DNA from: Hyaloperonospora brassicae | Lineage: Eukaryota > Oomycota > Peronosporomycetes > Peronosporales > Peronosporaceae | Assembly (NCBI GenBank): GCA_947650285.1 | Contig: CANTFL010000137.1 | Span: 372,001 to 436,000 of the forward strand | Reading direction: 5' to 3' | Length of the DNA stretch: 64,000 bases | Part shown: positions 45,351 to 57,433 of the stretch, piece after piece | Layout of the letters: each line of letters begins with the position of its first letter | Numbering within the stretch: position 1 is the stretch's first letter | Program-made: the position numbers and the translations under genes | Notes under the pieces: model-generated | Database searches by the model: none | The model's input: only the letters and a program-made list of their open reading frames with translations | What the model was told of the DNA's origin: nothing

Positions 45351-45956
45351 ATCTTTCGCCAGTAGGGTTAAGTTATTAATGTATTAACCTACCAGCCCGA
45401 CATAGGGGAGGACGGGCATCGGTTTGCACAGGTCCAATCGGCTTTGGACAATACCCTACTCTGCTACGACGAATTTGTTTTGTTGCACGTACCACCTATC
45501 GAACGGTGCCCAGGAGTGCTATACTTCCTCTTTTTCATTTGAGGATCCCGCAAATATCAGGGTCTGGCGATGCTATATCTGTTATTGTCCGGCTCCACGT
45601 TATTACGCACGCCGCATTCGTTTTGTGGTTATCGAGCGTGGCTTGTGCCTCTGCCGATACTAGTAACAATATTGCTAAAACTTGGGGGCTCATCCACGGT
45701 TTGGCAGGCAAAGGCCAGCGACTGCTCCCTCTGCATGTCATTAAGGATAGTGCGCGTATGCTTTTACAATTTTGAACAAACTATCATTTGCGCCAGCAGC
45801 ACTTGGTTCAGTATTCACCGAAGCAAGCGCCGTCGCCGACGATATCACTGTGTCCAGCTGGGGCCATCATTATCGCATATACAACAAAATGTCAGATCAA
45901 CTCGCGAATATCGCTATGGACACAGGAACTTTCGTTCAGGCGCGGGCTTCTTAATT
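45350..45956 (+). pseudogene. LINE-1 ORF2: RNase H domain
   Basis: The domain removes RNA from the RNA-DNA hybrid. In pieces one sees DNTLLCYDEFVLLHVPPIERC, the first strand with a damaged DGG motif near 45530, NNIAKTWGLIHGLAGKGQRL (45665-45724; the catalytic Glu of NNxAE is Lys here), HVIKDSARMLLQF (Asp region) and NKMSDQLANIAMDTG near 45883-45927, which holds the last Asp. It ends at TAA about 45954-45956. An RNase H at the end of ORF2 places the element with the RNase H-bearing LINEs. Confidence 0.78.
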
Positions 45957-47850
45957 ACCCCGGACTAGTCCAAGGGCCACGACCTTCCTTGATTCTGATG
46001 TCAATCATTAGCTGAAGACCTCTCGAACCGACTAATACGTTATACACGGCCCCATACTGCAACCGAGAAACATATTATCTGGCGCCAGGAGGCTACTCCC
46101 AGGAGTTCTACTGTCTGAGTCCTAGTGCCACCTAGTATATAAATCAGCAGTTCCCCGGTAACCATGTTGACTAGTGACAGGATATAGGCGATCTTACGCG
46201 TACCTAAATATACCTCACTCTCACACTCACAACACCAGGATCCAGAAGGTGATCACACGAGAAGAATTGAAGGACATTAATAGACAAATGAGCTCGGCAT
46301 GACAGACTTGTGAAAATTATCTGAAGCGCATGTCTCTTTCAAAGATGAAAATATGCAGTTACACACAAATGTTGGGCATATCTGTATTGTATAAATCCGA
46401 TTGACTGTTTAACACGCGGTAATACACCGTCGTGCTCATGCTGCTGATATGCCTACGTCATGAATGGTGCTACGTTGAAAAGGTACAGTAGTGTACCTGA
46501 TCGCTGAATATATATGTGACTTAGCGCCTTAGGGTGACACTTGCCGGACCGAAGTCTGGAGATGCTATTCTCTCTAGATATCACTTGTCGTCTGCCACCT
46601 AAAGATCATTACAGCCTTCTCGCGCGTCCGGCTCAAAATCGACTATTCACCGCCCCAGCGTCGGCTTATCCGACCTAGATCGCGGTCTAGGAATTATCTT
46701 TCCACCCAATATGGGCTCAAGTCTCTAATTTTAAAACAGATAATGCCCCAAACGCCTTGGGGATCTATTACATCATTGACCACACGAAATTGATCATGCA
46801 GTCCGCTTTTGCCTCGTCCAACTTCTTCAGAGCCTTTTAGTCCGTGATTGGGGTGAATATCGTTTGAATGGGACTCTACTTTGGGATATGGCTATATAAC
46901 ACGGTTTCTGCCGTCTTAGTCCACATTAGCCGCTCGCTATTGGATGGGATCAGGTAGTTCTACAATTCAGTACGCAGATTCTATGACCTGGTTATATAAT
47001 ACCATATATTTACTAATTTCCACTACTTTTCAAGCTCTAGCACATAAAACTGACAGTTTTAATATCTGGGCCTGTTGCATGTACAGACCAAATACCACCT
47101 CGCGAGGTGAATAAATCTAGGAGACTTTGGTACAAGTAACTATGCATATCGGTTCATGTATCTAAGCCATTGCCCTCGCAAAATTGCGCGACCAAGTACT
47201 GCGGTTGGTCCTCCGCTTCTTGGATGGCTATTATTCCGCATACGTGTACACACTACCGCCTAATGGACGTCAGCTTTCGGAGATATAGAAGACAAAATCG
47301 GACCGGCCGAGGAAGATCTCTATCGATCTATCAGACGGCAATATGCACCAACAGGACTACTAGATTAGCACAGGCGTGCACAGTCTCCGGACTACCCTGG
47401 GGCAAGTCTTACCAGCGACACAGGATCTATGACCGCGTTAGTTTATCTACTCGACGTTATAACGACCAGCCAAAATCTGAGAAGAGGGCGCCTTCAACTA
47501 CGCCTGCAGAAGGGGATGGATTTGACAGATTATGCGCACTCGGGTGGAGGATGAGGGAAACGACCGAGTTATTATAAGTCAGGACTCTGCTCTCCCTATG
47601 CTTTCATCGGAGCCCTCGGTTATCCAAGGATCTTCTTCGAAGCTTTGGAGGATTCACGAGGAGACCTACTCAGCCTCGTCGACCACAGCATTTCCTCAAG
47701 TGCACTATAGCAATGAATTTTTACATCATGACGACAAAGCGTGTTTTAAAACGCTCAATTCAATGCTGCGGCGTATTTTGTATATAGATAGTTTTCCAGC
47801 CGCTCTAGTTCATCAATTGCTTGAGATCTAGACGGCTGCATGGCTTCGAT
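45957..47850. other. Decayed DNA, no gene recognised
   Basis: Two open frames on the + strand (47170-47577 and 47532-47831) overlap without any motif I know. They may be remains of another element. No LTR or LINE end could be defined. Confidence 0.35.
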
Positions 47851-48294
47851 TGTAACGGGGCACCAAAGATTACGTACTGGCAAAAAAACCAGTACGGAGT
47901 TTACGACCACTGACTGTAGTGATAGTCAGTGCCTAGCTAGGTGTAAAACTTCACAGAGGAAGGTAGAACGACTAAGATGAAAGTCTATAGTCGTAAAATA
48001 AGTAAAACTGTTATTAATATAATTAAGACCTATAACTCTTGTATCTCTGTTTGTCCTGACTTAATTATACGAATGTAACTAAATCTGTGACGGCATCTAC
48101 TTACCACCCATTGCGCGCGTCTAGCGGCGATTGGTGGGTTGAATCCATCACGATATCAACCAATGAGTAGACTCTTCAGTCATCTCAACAATATCACCAT
48201 GCTTGTGATATTGTTGAAGTAATATTCAACGTAATATTCTTTATTGTCAATTTCTTCTTAAATACAGTATTATGTAACGGGCTACCCCGTTACA
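47851..48294 (-). mobile_element. Solo LTR of the gypsy-A type
   Basis: This 444-bp LTR lies on the - strand and aligns with the gypsy-A LTRs in reverse complement (GACAATAAAGAATATTA near one end, the CACCAATCGCCGC / GCGCGCAATGGGTGG block in the middle). It starts and ends TGTAACGGGG / CCCCGTTACA, and the fold-back TGTAACGGGGTAGCCCGTTACA is at its 5' end. The flanks TCGAT (47846-47850) and TCGAC (48295-48299) are a target duplication with one change. Confidence 0.87.
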
Positions 48295-49099
48295 TCGACG
48301 CTGTCTTCATGCAAAGTTAGTTGACTACCTCACCAGGACGCTAGGAACATCGCTCAGGAGTAATTTCATGCCTGGGACGCTAATTTGAACAGGCCAGCCC
48401 CGTTAGCTTTACCCTCTGTACCACACAGCCGGGGTGACTGGACGCGGCTCTGGACAAAAACGCTTACGGTGTTCATCTGATCCTAAAAATGTGTGATATC
48501 AGAAACACACTCCGTTTCGCTCAACATTGTTTGCGGAAAAAATATCGAGAAGGAAATGTAGAGTGCTGATTAGTCAGTACGAATGTCTAGAGAATGATAC
48601 GCTACCGCGTCTCCGCCGGGGCCTTGAGGAGCTGAAAACGGTTGCGTAATATCGAGAAGCTTATGCGACCAAAAATTTATTGTTGAATGGACTCCAATAG
48701 AGATCTTTATTTTTAAAGCATTTAAGCGCGTCGAAAAGAGAATTCCGCATACTTACTAAGAATAGACAGCGCCTGGCACCCGGAGCTTTAACTTGAGCTG
48801 GGAAAGAACGGGTAGTAGACGCGTTTAATCGTCTATCCTGCATTCAATAGCGCATACCGAAGAGCCAGGGCGTCGCAAAAAAAGCCCATGCAACAGTTAC
48901 AGACGTGTTAAAACCCAGAATGTGAGTAGGGTGCGGAAAACCTAGAGTCCAATGGCTTGCGGCATGGAGGAGGACACCTGTACACGAGAGACCTATCGCC
49001 TGAATTGGTCAGAAATATATGTTAGAACCTACATCGAATTAGATCTTCTCCGATTTACATGAACACGCTTCTGGGATCGGCAACATCATAATCATGGAT
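48295..49099. other. Intergenic DNA before LINE-2, no gene recognised
   Basis: No open frame with a motif is seen. The right part may contain the worn start of LINE-2 ORF2. Confidence 0.35.
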
Positions 49100-49189
49100 T
49101 CGCGCTCTCGTATTGGAGTGTAGAGGGCTTCAGGGCTGCCGCGGTGAATTTTTTGTTGAATCCTGGAGTGGCTGATGTGACAAAACCAT

Positions 49190-49600
49190 GACAAATGGAT
49201 TATGGACAAACCGAATTGTGGCTGTTGTTACCCGAGATATTTGCTTGGTGAACATATATACGTCACAAACCTCTACCGACCGCGAACGTTGTTAATGGTT
49301 CACGGCAGTGGCCGTGGACGCAGTAGGTGACAACTTTAGCTGATAATATTTACTATGTACAAAGCTCTACACTAGAAAGGATTTGTGGGGCTAAGACAAG
49401 GAGACCTGAAAGTGCGACTCTCCAAGCACAGGTAAAATTATTACATCTGAAGGACGATCGCTTTTTATGTGGCTGTGTAAAAAACAAAATCGAAGATTCA
49501 AGCCGATCGAATTTGTTCCGTACTGGGATCCCGATTCAGCATGTCAAATTAATCAATATTAAGTGCACAGGCTTGGTAGTCCGTAATTAAATGCGTTTCG
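49190..49600 (+). pseudogene. LINE-2 ORF2: endonuclease remnant
   Basis: Pieces NRIVAVVTRDICLVNIYTS (about 49210-49266) and LERICGAKTRRPESATLQAQ (49372-49431), then DSSRSNLFRTGIPIQHV (49496-49546), follow the order of the central and C-terminal parts of a LINE endonuclease. The final frame is open from 49327 to 49590. The catalytic N-terminal blocks are not recognisable. Confidence 0.6.
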
Positions 49601-50199
49601 ATTGACAAATGGCTTGTGCAGTCAGAGCACCAGCAATTGCAGCTGCATTTACTCGACCCCATGTATTAATCAAATTTTAAATTGGGGCAGCGACATGTCC
49701 CATAAACTATTTGAACGTCTTAGCCTGAACGTGTCAGTTAAGCCTTAATCGATATACTTACAGATGTAGGATAAAGGCATGCAGATACATCTGCGATACG
49801 GAATCTAACTGCGTAGCAGGGCGACCTGCACGAAGCGTATTCGAAAAACATGAGATACAAAGACGGAATGAGGAAAATCGTCGGGTCGAGACCCAAATCA
49901 GAGCTCATCTTCTCACGCGCGCAAAATTATTAGCTGGTACCGTCAAATAGGCTTGCCAGAAATATCTAATTATCGTTCGGGACAAAGTTTGGATCGCACA
50001 ATGGATCTTCGTCGGTGGAACTTGGGCGCGTGTCAAGTTCTACTTTAAAAAAACTATTTCTACCATGCGGCAAAGGTAAAAGGCGGCATTTTGGCTCATA
50101 ATGACCCTCGCGGACCGATTAGTAGCTGAATGGCAGCCTTCATTGGGATTTGTTTAGCACCAGACGTCGCCTACACAATTAGAGAGTGCGTTTGACCTT

Positions 50200-51660
50200 A
50201 ATGCTCAAATATCTGCCGAAAGACAGGTATCGGCGATAGACGATGAGCTCCTTTTGCCTGACATATGTTCGAATGAAGTCATCCAAGTCATTAAAGCGCT
50301 GAATCGCCACAAAGCAGCTGAGTCGGATGGCCTTATTACCAATTCTTTAAGTACACTCAGGTGGTATTGGTTTCGGTAATGGTGACTATCGACAACGAGC
50401 TACTAATAGGTGGTCAACCTCCACGATCGTTTTTCCGGGGGCGATCATTCCGTTGCGGAAACATGGAGACTCGGATGAAGCGATGGAATAAATACCAATC
50501 GCTCAATTACAAACCTGGAAATAGATTATTATAAAGGTCGTCGTTACGCCATGGCACCAATCCTTAGGCAAGTTTATGGCACACTCGCAGCAAGGCTTAA
50601 TCTATGGTCGTCAAATGTTAATTACTTAAAGGATGATGATGGCCGTACTGACCACAGCCAAGGACGAATTAGCGCTGCCAAAATCAATGAGACAGGCACA
50701 CTTATACTTTAATTTCCGCAAAGCCATGAAACAGTTACTCGTAATTATTTTTTTGGCACTCGAGCGGTTTAAATTTACACTGAAATTTGTTACCATTTTC
50801 TGAAGTATTCATGACGAAACTACTGCCCAATCCGTTGTCAATAAGGAGCTTTCGGTGCTTCAAGTGGTGCTATCAGGTATTTGTCAAGGTTGTCCCCCCC
50901 TGCTCCGCTATTTATTTTTATCGCGGCGGAAGTGTTAGACTTAGCGATCGATGCTGGTTTTCAGATTTAACGCTTTGCGGTGCCTTAAGGACGTGGAGCC
51001 TGGCACGCTTCAGCGTTCGTATATAGAAAGATTGCGTTTTTACACAAAACGCGTCAGCTTCCCAGGGTGCTGGATCTCGTGGACAGATTTGGCCGTTTAT
51101 TGGGATTAAAGGTACAACCCAATAAATTTTAACTGTTATTTCTAAACTTGGCTTTCCAAAACGTCATCACGGATTTCCGGTTGTTAAGCACGGCAGCACG
51201 ACGAGGTACTTGGGTTACTAGGTCGATACTGGAGCGCTCACGGACGCTAACTGGGCATCGCCGATCCACAATACTCAACGGCGAATAGAAACTGCAGCTC
51301 AGCCCGAAGGTAGTGTTTGGATCAGTGTATAAATTCTTATCGTCATCATACTCCTCGCTAAAAAATCCATCTCAGTGGTGGTAAAGCTCCCTATCTGGGC
51401 GGAGCGGCAGAAAAGAACTCTTCAAAAGCAATTCCTCCGGAATTATTCGGCAGAGACCGATGTCAATAGGCGTAGATTGAATCCCGCAATTCTACACACA
51501 CCTAAACAAGCTATAGGTTAAGGACGGGCTTCCATTTTGATCTCGTGCAAGACACAGCAAGTGAAATAGGCCATCATGTGGCTTACACAACGTCATGACA
51601 TCAACTTTTCTCATGGCAGGAATTGATTTATCAAGAATTTATGCACACATGAACGGCAGG
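50200..51660 (+). pseudogene. LINE-2 ORF2: reverse transcriptase remnant
   Basis: Through frameshifts: EVIQVIKALNRHKAAESDGL (50275-50334), MAPILRQVYGTLAARLNLW, a damaged DFRKAYD block as FRKAMKQLL near 50715, the GICQGCPPLLRY block at 50876-50912 (GxRQGCPLAP motif), and VLDLVDRFGRLLGLKVQP near 51067-51120. The catalytic YADD/FVDD block is no longer readable. The text continues (KTQQVK, AIMWLTQRHD) up to the gypsy-B boundary. Confidence 0.75.
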
Positions 51661-52096
51661 TGTAATAGGGCACACCTTGTGTCGAAACGACGCAAGGCGA
51701 GGTGCACCTGACGTGACGTACACGTGCGATGAAGCGCAAGCAAGTGGCCGGACCCGAAGACTTATGTCGATGGAAAAAGTAGAACTGGCAAATAATATAG
51801 TTATGTTTTCCTATCTAAGCATCTTTGACTTGTTCTAAATATATAAAACGATCGTCTCTTATGTGGGACTCGTGCTCACTACCCCTTGCGCGCTTTTAAT
51901 AGCGATTGGTGGTTAATCTGGTTGATGTATCATGTACATAAACGAAGTGGAGCACCCACGAATATTGCCCTTGGGGGGTAATAATCTGACAACGTCACCT
52001 CTTCGAGTGACGTTAATTTGAGTATTATCTAAAACAGATAATACCTAAAAGTTGATTGTTTTTACCAATTTTTATGGAACGCGCTCACCCCGCTAC
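51661..52096 (-). repeat. Gypsy-B 3' LTR
   Basis: The LTR is 436 bp, TGTAATAGGG to CCCCGCTACA on the + strand as written. It contains a segment of about 40 bp (near 51950-51992) that is missing from the 5' LTR of the same element. It is related along its length to the family-C solo LTRs. Confidence 0.9.
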
Positions 52097-52108
52097 ATCA
52101 CCCCCCTT
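52097..52108 (-). promoter_or_regulatory. Gypsy-B polypurine tract
   Basis: On the - strand AAAGGGGGGTGA ends directly at the 3' LTR. It would prime plus-strand DNA synthesis. Confidence 0.75.
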
Positions 52109-52143
52109 TATCCATCAGTCACTATATGAGTGATACCTGATTA

Positions 52144-54020
52144 GTGACAGAGCGATTACCGTCGTGGAGCTCTGAGTACAGGAAGTACGCGTTCTTCTTT
52201 CCTCTCATTTCAGCCTCTCAGCGCATGACGAGATCGTCCACGCGCCGTGTAACAAGGCCGCGAATGAAGGGGCTGCACGGGTGCGTGCAGCCGGAAAACA
52301 AGTTGTCTAATTTAGCAAAAGGTGGTCGTTCGCCTGCTGCTGCTGATAGGCAGCCTGCAACACCCATAGTTGCAGGTGCACGTGGTCATCCACGTGCAGC
52401 TTCTTCACTTGCAGCTTCTTCACTTGCAGCTTCTTCACTTGCAGCTTCGGCTGCGGGTGGTAGTCTCATGGATCATGGCCCCGAAATAGGGGTGCTATAT
52501 TCAGGCGAGTCGGATCCCCCGTTCAACTCGAAACCGTCCGAAAAGCCCGACTGTACAGTTGCACGATCGACGACTGCCACGCTTCGCGGTAATCTTGATT
52601 AGGACTTGCGGCATGAGATGTTTGGATCGTCCGATGAGTCGATAAACTCGTATCCGATATCGAACCGATCGCGCTCGTATTCATACGAGATAAGTGCAAA
52701 TTATGAAGACGCGAGTCCTCGTGAAAGTGTCGATAATTCTTTGCGTAGTCATCCTAGCCAGAGCCGCTGCAATACTGGGTATTGCGGCGATCGTGGTGCC
52801 AGCTCTCATATTGGCACCACGCAGAAAGAGCAGGATCGCAACGCGTTGTGAACTGCTCCTGAGAACAATCCATGGATGCCTTCCGTATGCGAGTTGACAG
52901 ATTGGTATGAATTTACCGTTGAAAGCTTTAGATCCCACTCTTTCACTCGTCGAGGATCCATAGTCTTGATTCAATCGCGATAAATAATTGCACTGAGCAT
53001 GATTGCTTCATCGATGTCTTATTTGGTCATTTATGGTATCACGGCAACTACAAGATAGACAAACTATCGTTATCTCAGGCGTTGAACGCTTATATTGGTA
53101 ACTTTAAAAGAGATGGCCGTGGTACATGGTTAGACAAACTAAATGTGGCACGCTTTAGGTTTTAACGGAAGTCCGTGACCGGTGCTCGGTTCAGCTTGCA
53201 CCGATTGTCTCGAGAGGCAGGTTTACCTTGCCTCTCGTGGGGAGAGAAGTGTCAGAGTTGTGTTGACAATTCTGTTCGCGCCCCCAGGGAAGCATACCCC
53301 CCTAATCAACCCTACTGGAGGGCGCGGATCTCTTCTGAGATTTACCAAGGAATTGATACTTTTCAAGTCCTTTGATAACTCGCCGGGCGTTTGTTCGACG
53401 ATGGGAATCCACCAAAGGGTGGGTCTCGTCGTACTGCTCGAGGTGACCGGAAACATCCATCATCATCTGGGAGCGTGGCTCCCAGCTGATCCGAGAGGGT
53501 GGATACCGCCTCCATTGGACGAGGTAACTCGATCTTGATCCTGAATCGCCACGGTGGTTCAAGACACGCGCCGCAAGTAACCGTTGATCACCGTGGGTGT
53601 CCATCAAAGGATATGGACGAGGAAGAAAAACTTCCTCCAAGTCGTTTGACTCCCCATCTCGATTCACACGAGATGGATCGCGCAATCGATCAATTGCGCG
53701 AGGATTTGGAGCACGAGCGAGACAGACGCTACGCTCTGACCGATTCTGAGCGGAAACACCGCAAGGATAGCGAGAACGAGCGTGCGAAGGACCATGCTGA
53801 GTACGCGGTCGCGCAGCTTCAGGTCGACCGCGATGTCTGCCCTCTTGTCGGTGAGCTGGCGAAAGCTCGCGGAGAGATCTTTCGTTTAAATACGCAGATC
53901 TCTTCGGTGCGTGACCAGGTTGAGAGCCTGGAGCGCGAGCGCAGGAACCTAATAGAGGTTCTTAAACTTGGGGCTATCTTTATCGTCGGAAGAAGCCTCG
54001 TACTGACAGTACGGGTGTAG
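52144..54020 (+). pseudogene. Antisense gene inside gypsy-B, coiled-coil protein, broken
   Basis: This is the counterpart of the antisense gene of gypsy-A. ATG 52144 lies 48 bp inside the LTR. The N-terminus holds three in-frame ASSLA repeats (15-bp units near 52398-52446). Then come EIGVLYSGESD, DLRHEMFGSSDES, FIDVLFGHLWYHGNY, the cysteine cluster LPCLSWGEKCQSCVD (near 53223-53268), and the coiled coil (ERDRRYALTD; ELAKARGEIFRL; ERERRNLIEVL) at 53660-53970. Stops at 52600-52602 and 52849-52851 and frame changes between 52980 and 53500 break it. The last 174 codons (53499-54020) are open. Parts shared with gypsy-A fall in the same order along the protein. Confidence 0.65.
53302..53685 (-). 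pseudogene. pol: Gypsy-B pol: chromodomain
   Basis: The - strand frame reads RLLAARVLNHRGDSGS, YLVQWRRYPPSRISWEPRSQ and EQYDETHP, a chromodomain with the aromatic positions mostly kept. It lies opposite the antisense gene. Upstream in the sense direction the linker to the integrase is interrupted by a stop near 53949. Confidence 0.8.
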
Positions 54021-54311
54021 ATGCCCCACGTAAAACGTAGGATGCGTGCGCATCCTACGTGGCAGCTCGATCACGTATACTTTGCTTTGTCGGCGCAGCA
54101 CGCGAAAGAGACCGATATAATTAGCCTGTAGTTTCATGCTACCCACGTAAGTCACTACGTGTCTACGTAGGTTTACCGTATATAGGAGGACTAAGTCGCC
54201 TTCGGCAAATGCATGATCATTTGCTCTTCCATTCTTGTCAGCGTTCCGTTTCTTCTGATCCACCGCATGAGCCACCGCCTGAGCGATGGAATCTTGCAAG
54301 AACCGAACCAC
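53949..54311 (-). pseudogene. pol: Gypsy-B pol: integrase C-terminal module
   Basis: The frame holds QKKRNADKNGRANDHAFAEG and DLVLLYTVNL, then a GPF/Y-like module (NYIGLFRVLRRQSKVYVIEL, HPTFYVGHLHPYC). It ends in a stop at 53949, whereas gypsy-A stays open here into the chromodomain. Confidence 0.8.
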
Positions 54312-54689
54312 TGCTTCACGAGCCAGAAGAAATCTTTCTGCTGACTCGGCATTGTTATGGTCAGTTCGCCTTGTGCGAACTGAACAAAGATTCCATTCCT
54401 TTTTCTGCTCATCAGCAAGTGTTCCATCATTATCGCTGGTATAGTCATTGGCGAGGCTGAAAATACTAACATCGTCATCATCTTCTGACTCAATTTGAGC
54501 GTCATCGCTGTTATTGAGGTGATCGGCGTCATCGACGTTGACATGATCGGCATCGGCATCATACGTGACGACGTTAGCGTCGACACGTGATGAGCTAGAC
54601 CCATAACGGCGTTTGTTCGAGCGAGTCGCTCCCCCTTAACCTATAGTCACACTCTAACAGGCAGGGCAGACGTGGATGGCGTAATACAT

Positions 54690-56110
54690 TCACGCAGAAC
54701 GGTGTATGCGTTGTGGACGCATGCACGGAAATATTGATGGCAAATTCAACCATCGGCAAGAACTAACTCCAACTCGAGAACGAGTGGACGTATGCTCGAA
54801 GAATTTCTCTGAGGAAACTATTTGCACGTTCTGTCTGACCATCCGTTTCTGGATAGTCAGATGTTGACATCTTTGACCGTGTTCCGAGTGAACGGACCAC
54901 ATATTTTCAAGACTCCGCCGTCGACCGAGGGCCACGGTCGGACACGAGCTCACAAGGTAACCCGTGAAGTCGAAAGACCGTGTCGAGAAACAAACGAGCA
55001 CAGCCCTGAGTCGTGATGGACTTGGGTACCGCAGCAAGATGCACCATCTTGCTGAACCGATCAACGAACACAAGAATGCCATTATTTTTGTGAGCGTCTT
55101 CGGGGAACCCGAAGACGAAGTACATTGAAACGGACTGCCAGCACTCTTCCGGGACAGAAAGAGGCTGTAGAGGTGCAAGATAAGAAGGACTAGGCTTCAC
55201 CCATTGACAAACATCGCAAGCACGAATGTACTTGCGCACATACTAATACTGGCGGGGCCAGTAAAAGTCACGGCTCACCGTAAGGTAAGTCTTTTTCCGA
55301 CCACGATGCCCGCTTGAGGGGCATCGTGACATTCGAACATGATGCGCAATCGCAACTTGTTATGGGTGGGACCGACGACACGAGGTGTGTCGTCGGTAAC
55401 TGCTGTGTTGTACAACAGGCCATTGCGAGTCGTATACGGATTCAACGAGGAACGGTATCGAGCCGTCAAATCCGACAAGGATTTTCGGGATGAATATGCA
55501 AGGTGAATCATCAAACGAAGGAGATTCGTATCCTCTGCGTATGCCTTTCGCACGTCGTCGAGTAAAGGCGACGACGGCACACTGACTGAAATTGCCGCAA
55601 CAGTGGACAAGGCCTCACTATTGACGCGTGGTGTTGGCTCGAAATCGGGCCGGCGCGGTAGCGCATCAGCGGCAACATTAAGTCGTCCTGGTTTATACGC
55701 CACGGAGAAGTCTTATCCGCGAATAAAGACAGCCACCTCGCCATTTGTTGCGAGAGGTGGGGACTGTTTACGGCCGTTCGTAGTGACGCATGGTCCGTAT
55801 AGACGATGAACGGTCTATCTCCCAGGAGATAGACGCGGAACTTGGTCAGTGCGTACTTTATGGCAAGGAGTTACTTCTAATGAACTGGAAAATTACGCTC
55901 ATCTGCTTGCAGCTGACGCGATTGATAGCAGATGACGCGCTCTGCGCCGTCTGTGTCAAATTGCATCAACGCGCAGCCGATCGCAAAATCGCTGGCATCA
56001 CAGACACAAGGAATGGTCCGTCCTGATCTGCAATCTCCAGTGTGGGCGATTGCATCAATCTCTGCTTGATACCTTTAAAGGAACGCTGGCACTCAGCGTT
56101 TTATGACCAC
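54690..56110 (-). pseudogene. pol: Gypsy-B pol: RNase H and integrase
   Basis: On the - strand from 56110 down, the RNase H part is worn (YTDHASLR is visible near 55775-55800). YKPGRLNVAADALPRR (55651-55698) closes it. The integrase zinc-binding part is near 55300-55370, with the CDVCQ cysteines at about 55200-55215. The core has NNGILVFVDRFSKMVHLA (55038-55091) and CELVSDRGPR (54921-54950). The last catalytic block is in another frame. Several frameshifts are present. Confidence 0.82.
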
Positions 56111-56235
56111 TTGACATTTTTCTTGAGTAACCAAGAAAGATGCACGGTCATATCGGCGTAGTTGCCTGAGTACTTGTGCAAGTACGCCGATAGCTCAAAG
56201 AACTTTCGAAGTCCCTTGACATCGACTGGCACGGG

Positions 56236-57433
56236 TCAGTCGGTGATCGCCTTGATCTTTTCGGGACCAGGGAGTACGCCGTGTTTACCCACGATGCACG
56301 CACCCAAGAAGTGGTATTTCGCTAGCCGCGAAGATACCCTTCTTAAGATTGGCGTACAGCTTATGCTTACGCATAAGTTGAAGACCCTGACGAACGTGAG
56401 TTCTGTGAACTTCCACGTCCGTCTTACGCACATAGCCCGACTATGGACGACACATCGTCGAAGTAACTCGGTGCGAAGTCTCACACCGGTCTCAACAGAT
56501 TTGTCACACATCTGTTGAACGTTGCAGGGGCGTTACTCAGACCTTGTGACATCACTAGCCACTCCCACAACATACCGCTGGGGGTGCTAACTGCTGTGTA
56601 CGGGATGTTCCGTTCACGCATGAGGATCTGATAGAATCCATCCATCAGATCCATGGACGAAAAAATGGTAATCTTTGACATACCATCTATGATCACGTCC
56701 TTCCTCGGTATTGGCGTCTGAGCCGGTACCGTTGCAGCATTAAATTTGTTGAATGCGTGCACTATCCGCCATCCTCCTGTGGCCTTTCGCACACAAAGGG
56801 TCGGAGAGCTGTGATGGGATGTCGATTCCCTCACTTGGCCCGCTGCTAAGCGATCGGCAAAGAACTTGTCGATCGCTAGTACTTGTTCACGAGGCAGTGG
56901 CAACTGCTTCATGACACAGTACTTCGTGCCCGGCTTGAGCTCGATCTAGTGTCGAGTGGCTTTGTCCTTAGGCAACTCGCATGGTACGGATTCAGGAATA
57001 AGTTCTCGAATTCGATCAAATCCGTATACAAAGGATTTGCCTGAAGTGACTCCCAGGATTGAGACGTGTATCGCTCAATCCGAGTCTTCTCATCGAGGAC
57101 ACTTTCGTCCATCGATGAGCTGCATAGAACCCGTTCGTTCTTAGCAAATACTGATGCCGACCGAATATCGGCCACATACTCGTCCTTCGCGACGAGTATG
57201 CAAATCTGCTTGACTTTGCCATTACGAAGATCGCGCAAGAACTGTTTTGGTTCCAGCATTGGCAACTGAGTTATCTCCGAAGTTAACTTCGGAGGCACAA
57301 TCAGATACAGCGTATAAGCGCCTATGCTTGATCCGTCATTGACCAAGACGTTCAACGTCTCAGTTTCTTCCTGAGAACTTGTTTCCAAATCTTGTTGAGA
57401 GCCTGTTCTCTCAACATGTACCTCAAGAGGCAA
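56236..57433 (-). pseudogene. pol: Gypsy-B pol: reverse transcriptase
   Basis: It begins LPLEVHVERTGSQQDL, as in gypsy-A, and overlaps the end of the protease frame (57352). The polymerase blocks LPREQVLAIDKFFADRL, WRIVHAFNKFNAATVPAQ and FSSMDLMDGFYQI are intact in the frame 56912-56481. The catalytic YFDD is at 56454-56465, just after a frame change, and a one-base loss follows it. Thumb sequence continues to about 56236. Confidence 0.88.

Larger units (their letters stand above)
37433..45956 (+). mobile_element. LINE-1: near full-length non-LTR retrotransposon, decayed
   Basis: This is one non-LTR element on the + strand. ORF1 starts at 37433 and carries octapeptide repeats and a CCHC knuckle. 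ORF2 has an apurinic-type endonuclease (about 41.2-42.0 kb), reverse transcriptase (about 42.6-43.5 kb), a long C-terminal region and an RNase H domain ending at about 45956. The order is that of the L1/I-like LINEs with RNase H that are frequent in oomycetes. There are many stops and frameshifts throughout. No poly(A) tail or target duplication was found, so the 5' and 3' limits are those of the coding similarity. Confidence 0.85.

Noticed and set aside
47170..47831. Two overlapping open frames before the solo LTR
   Set aside because: I tried to read them as integrase or gag text, but no ordered motifs appeared.
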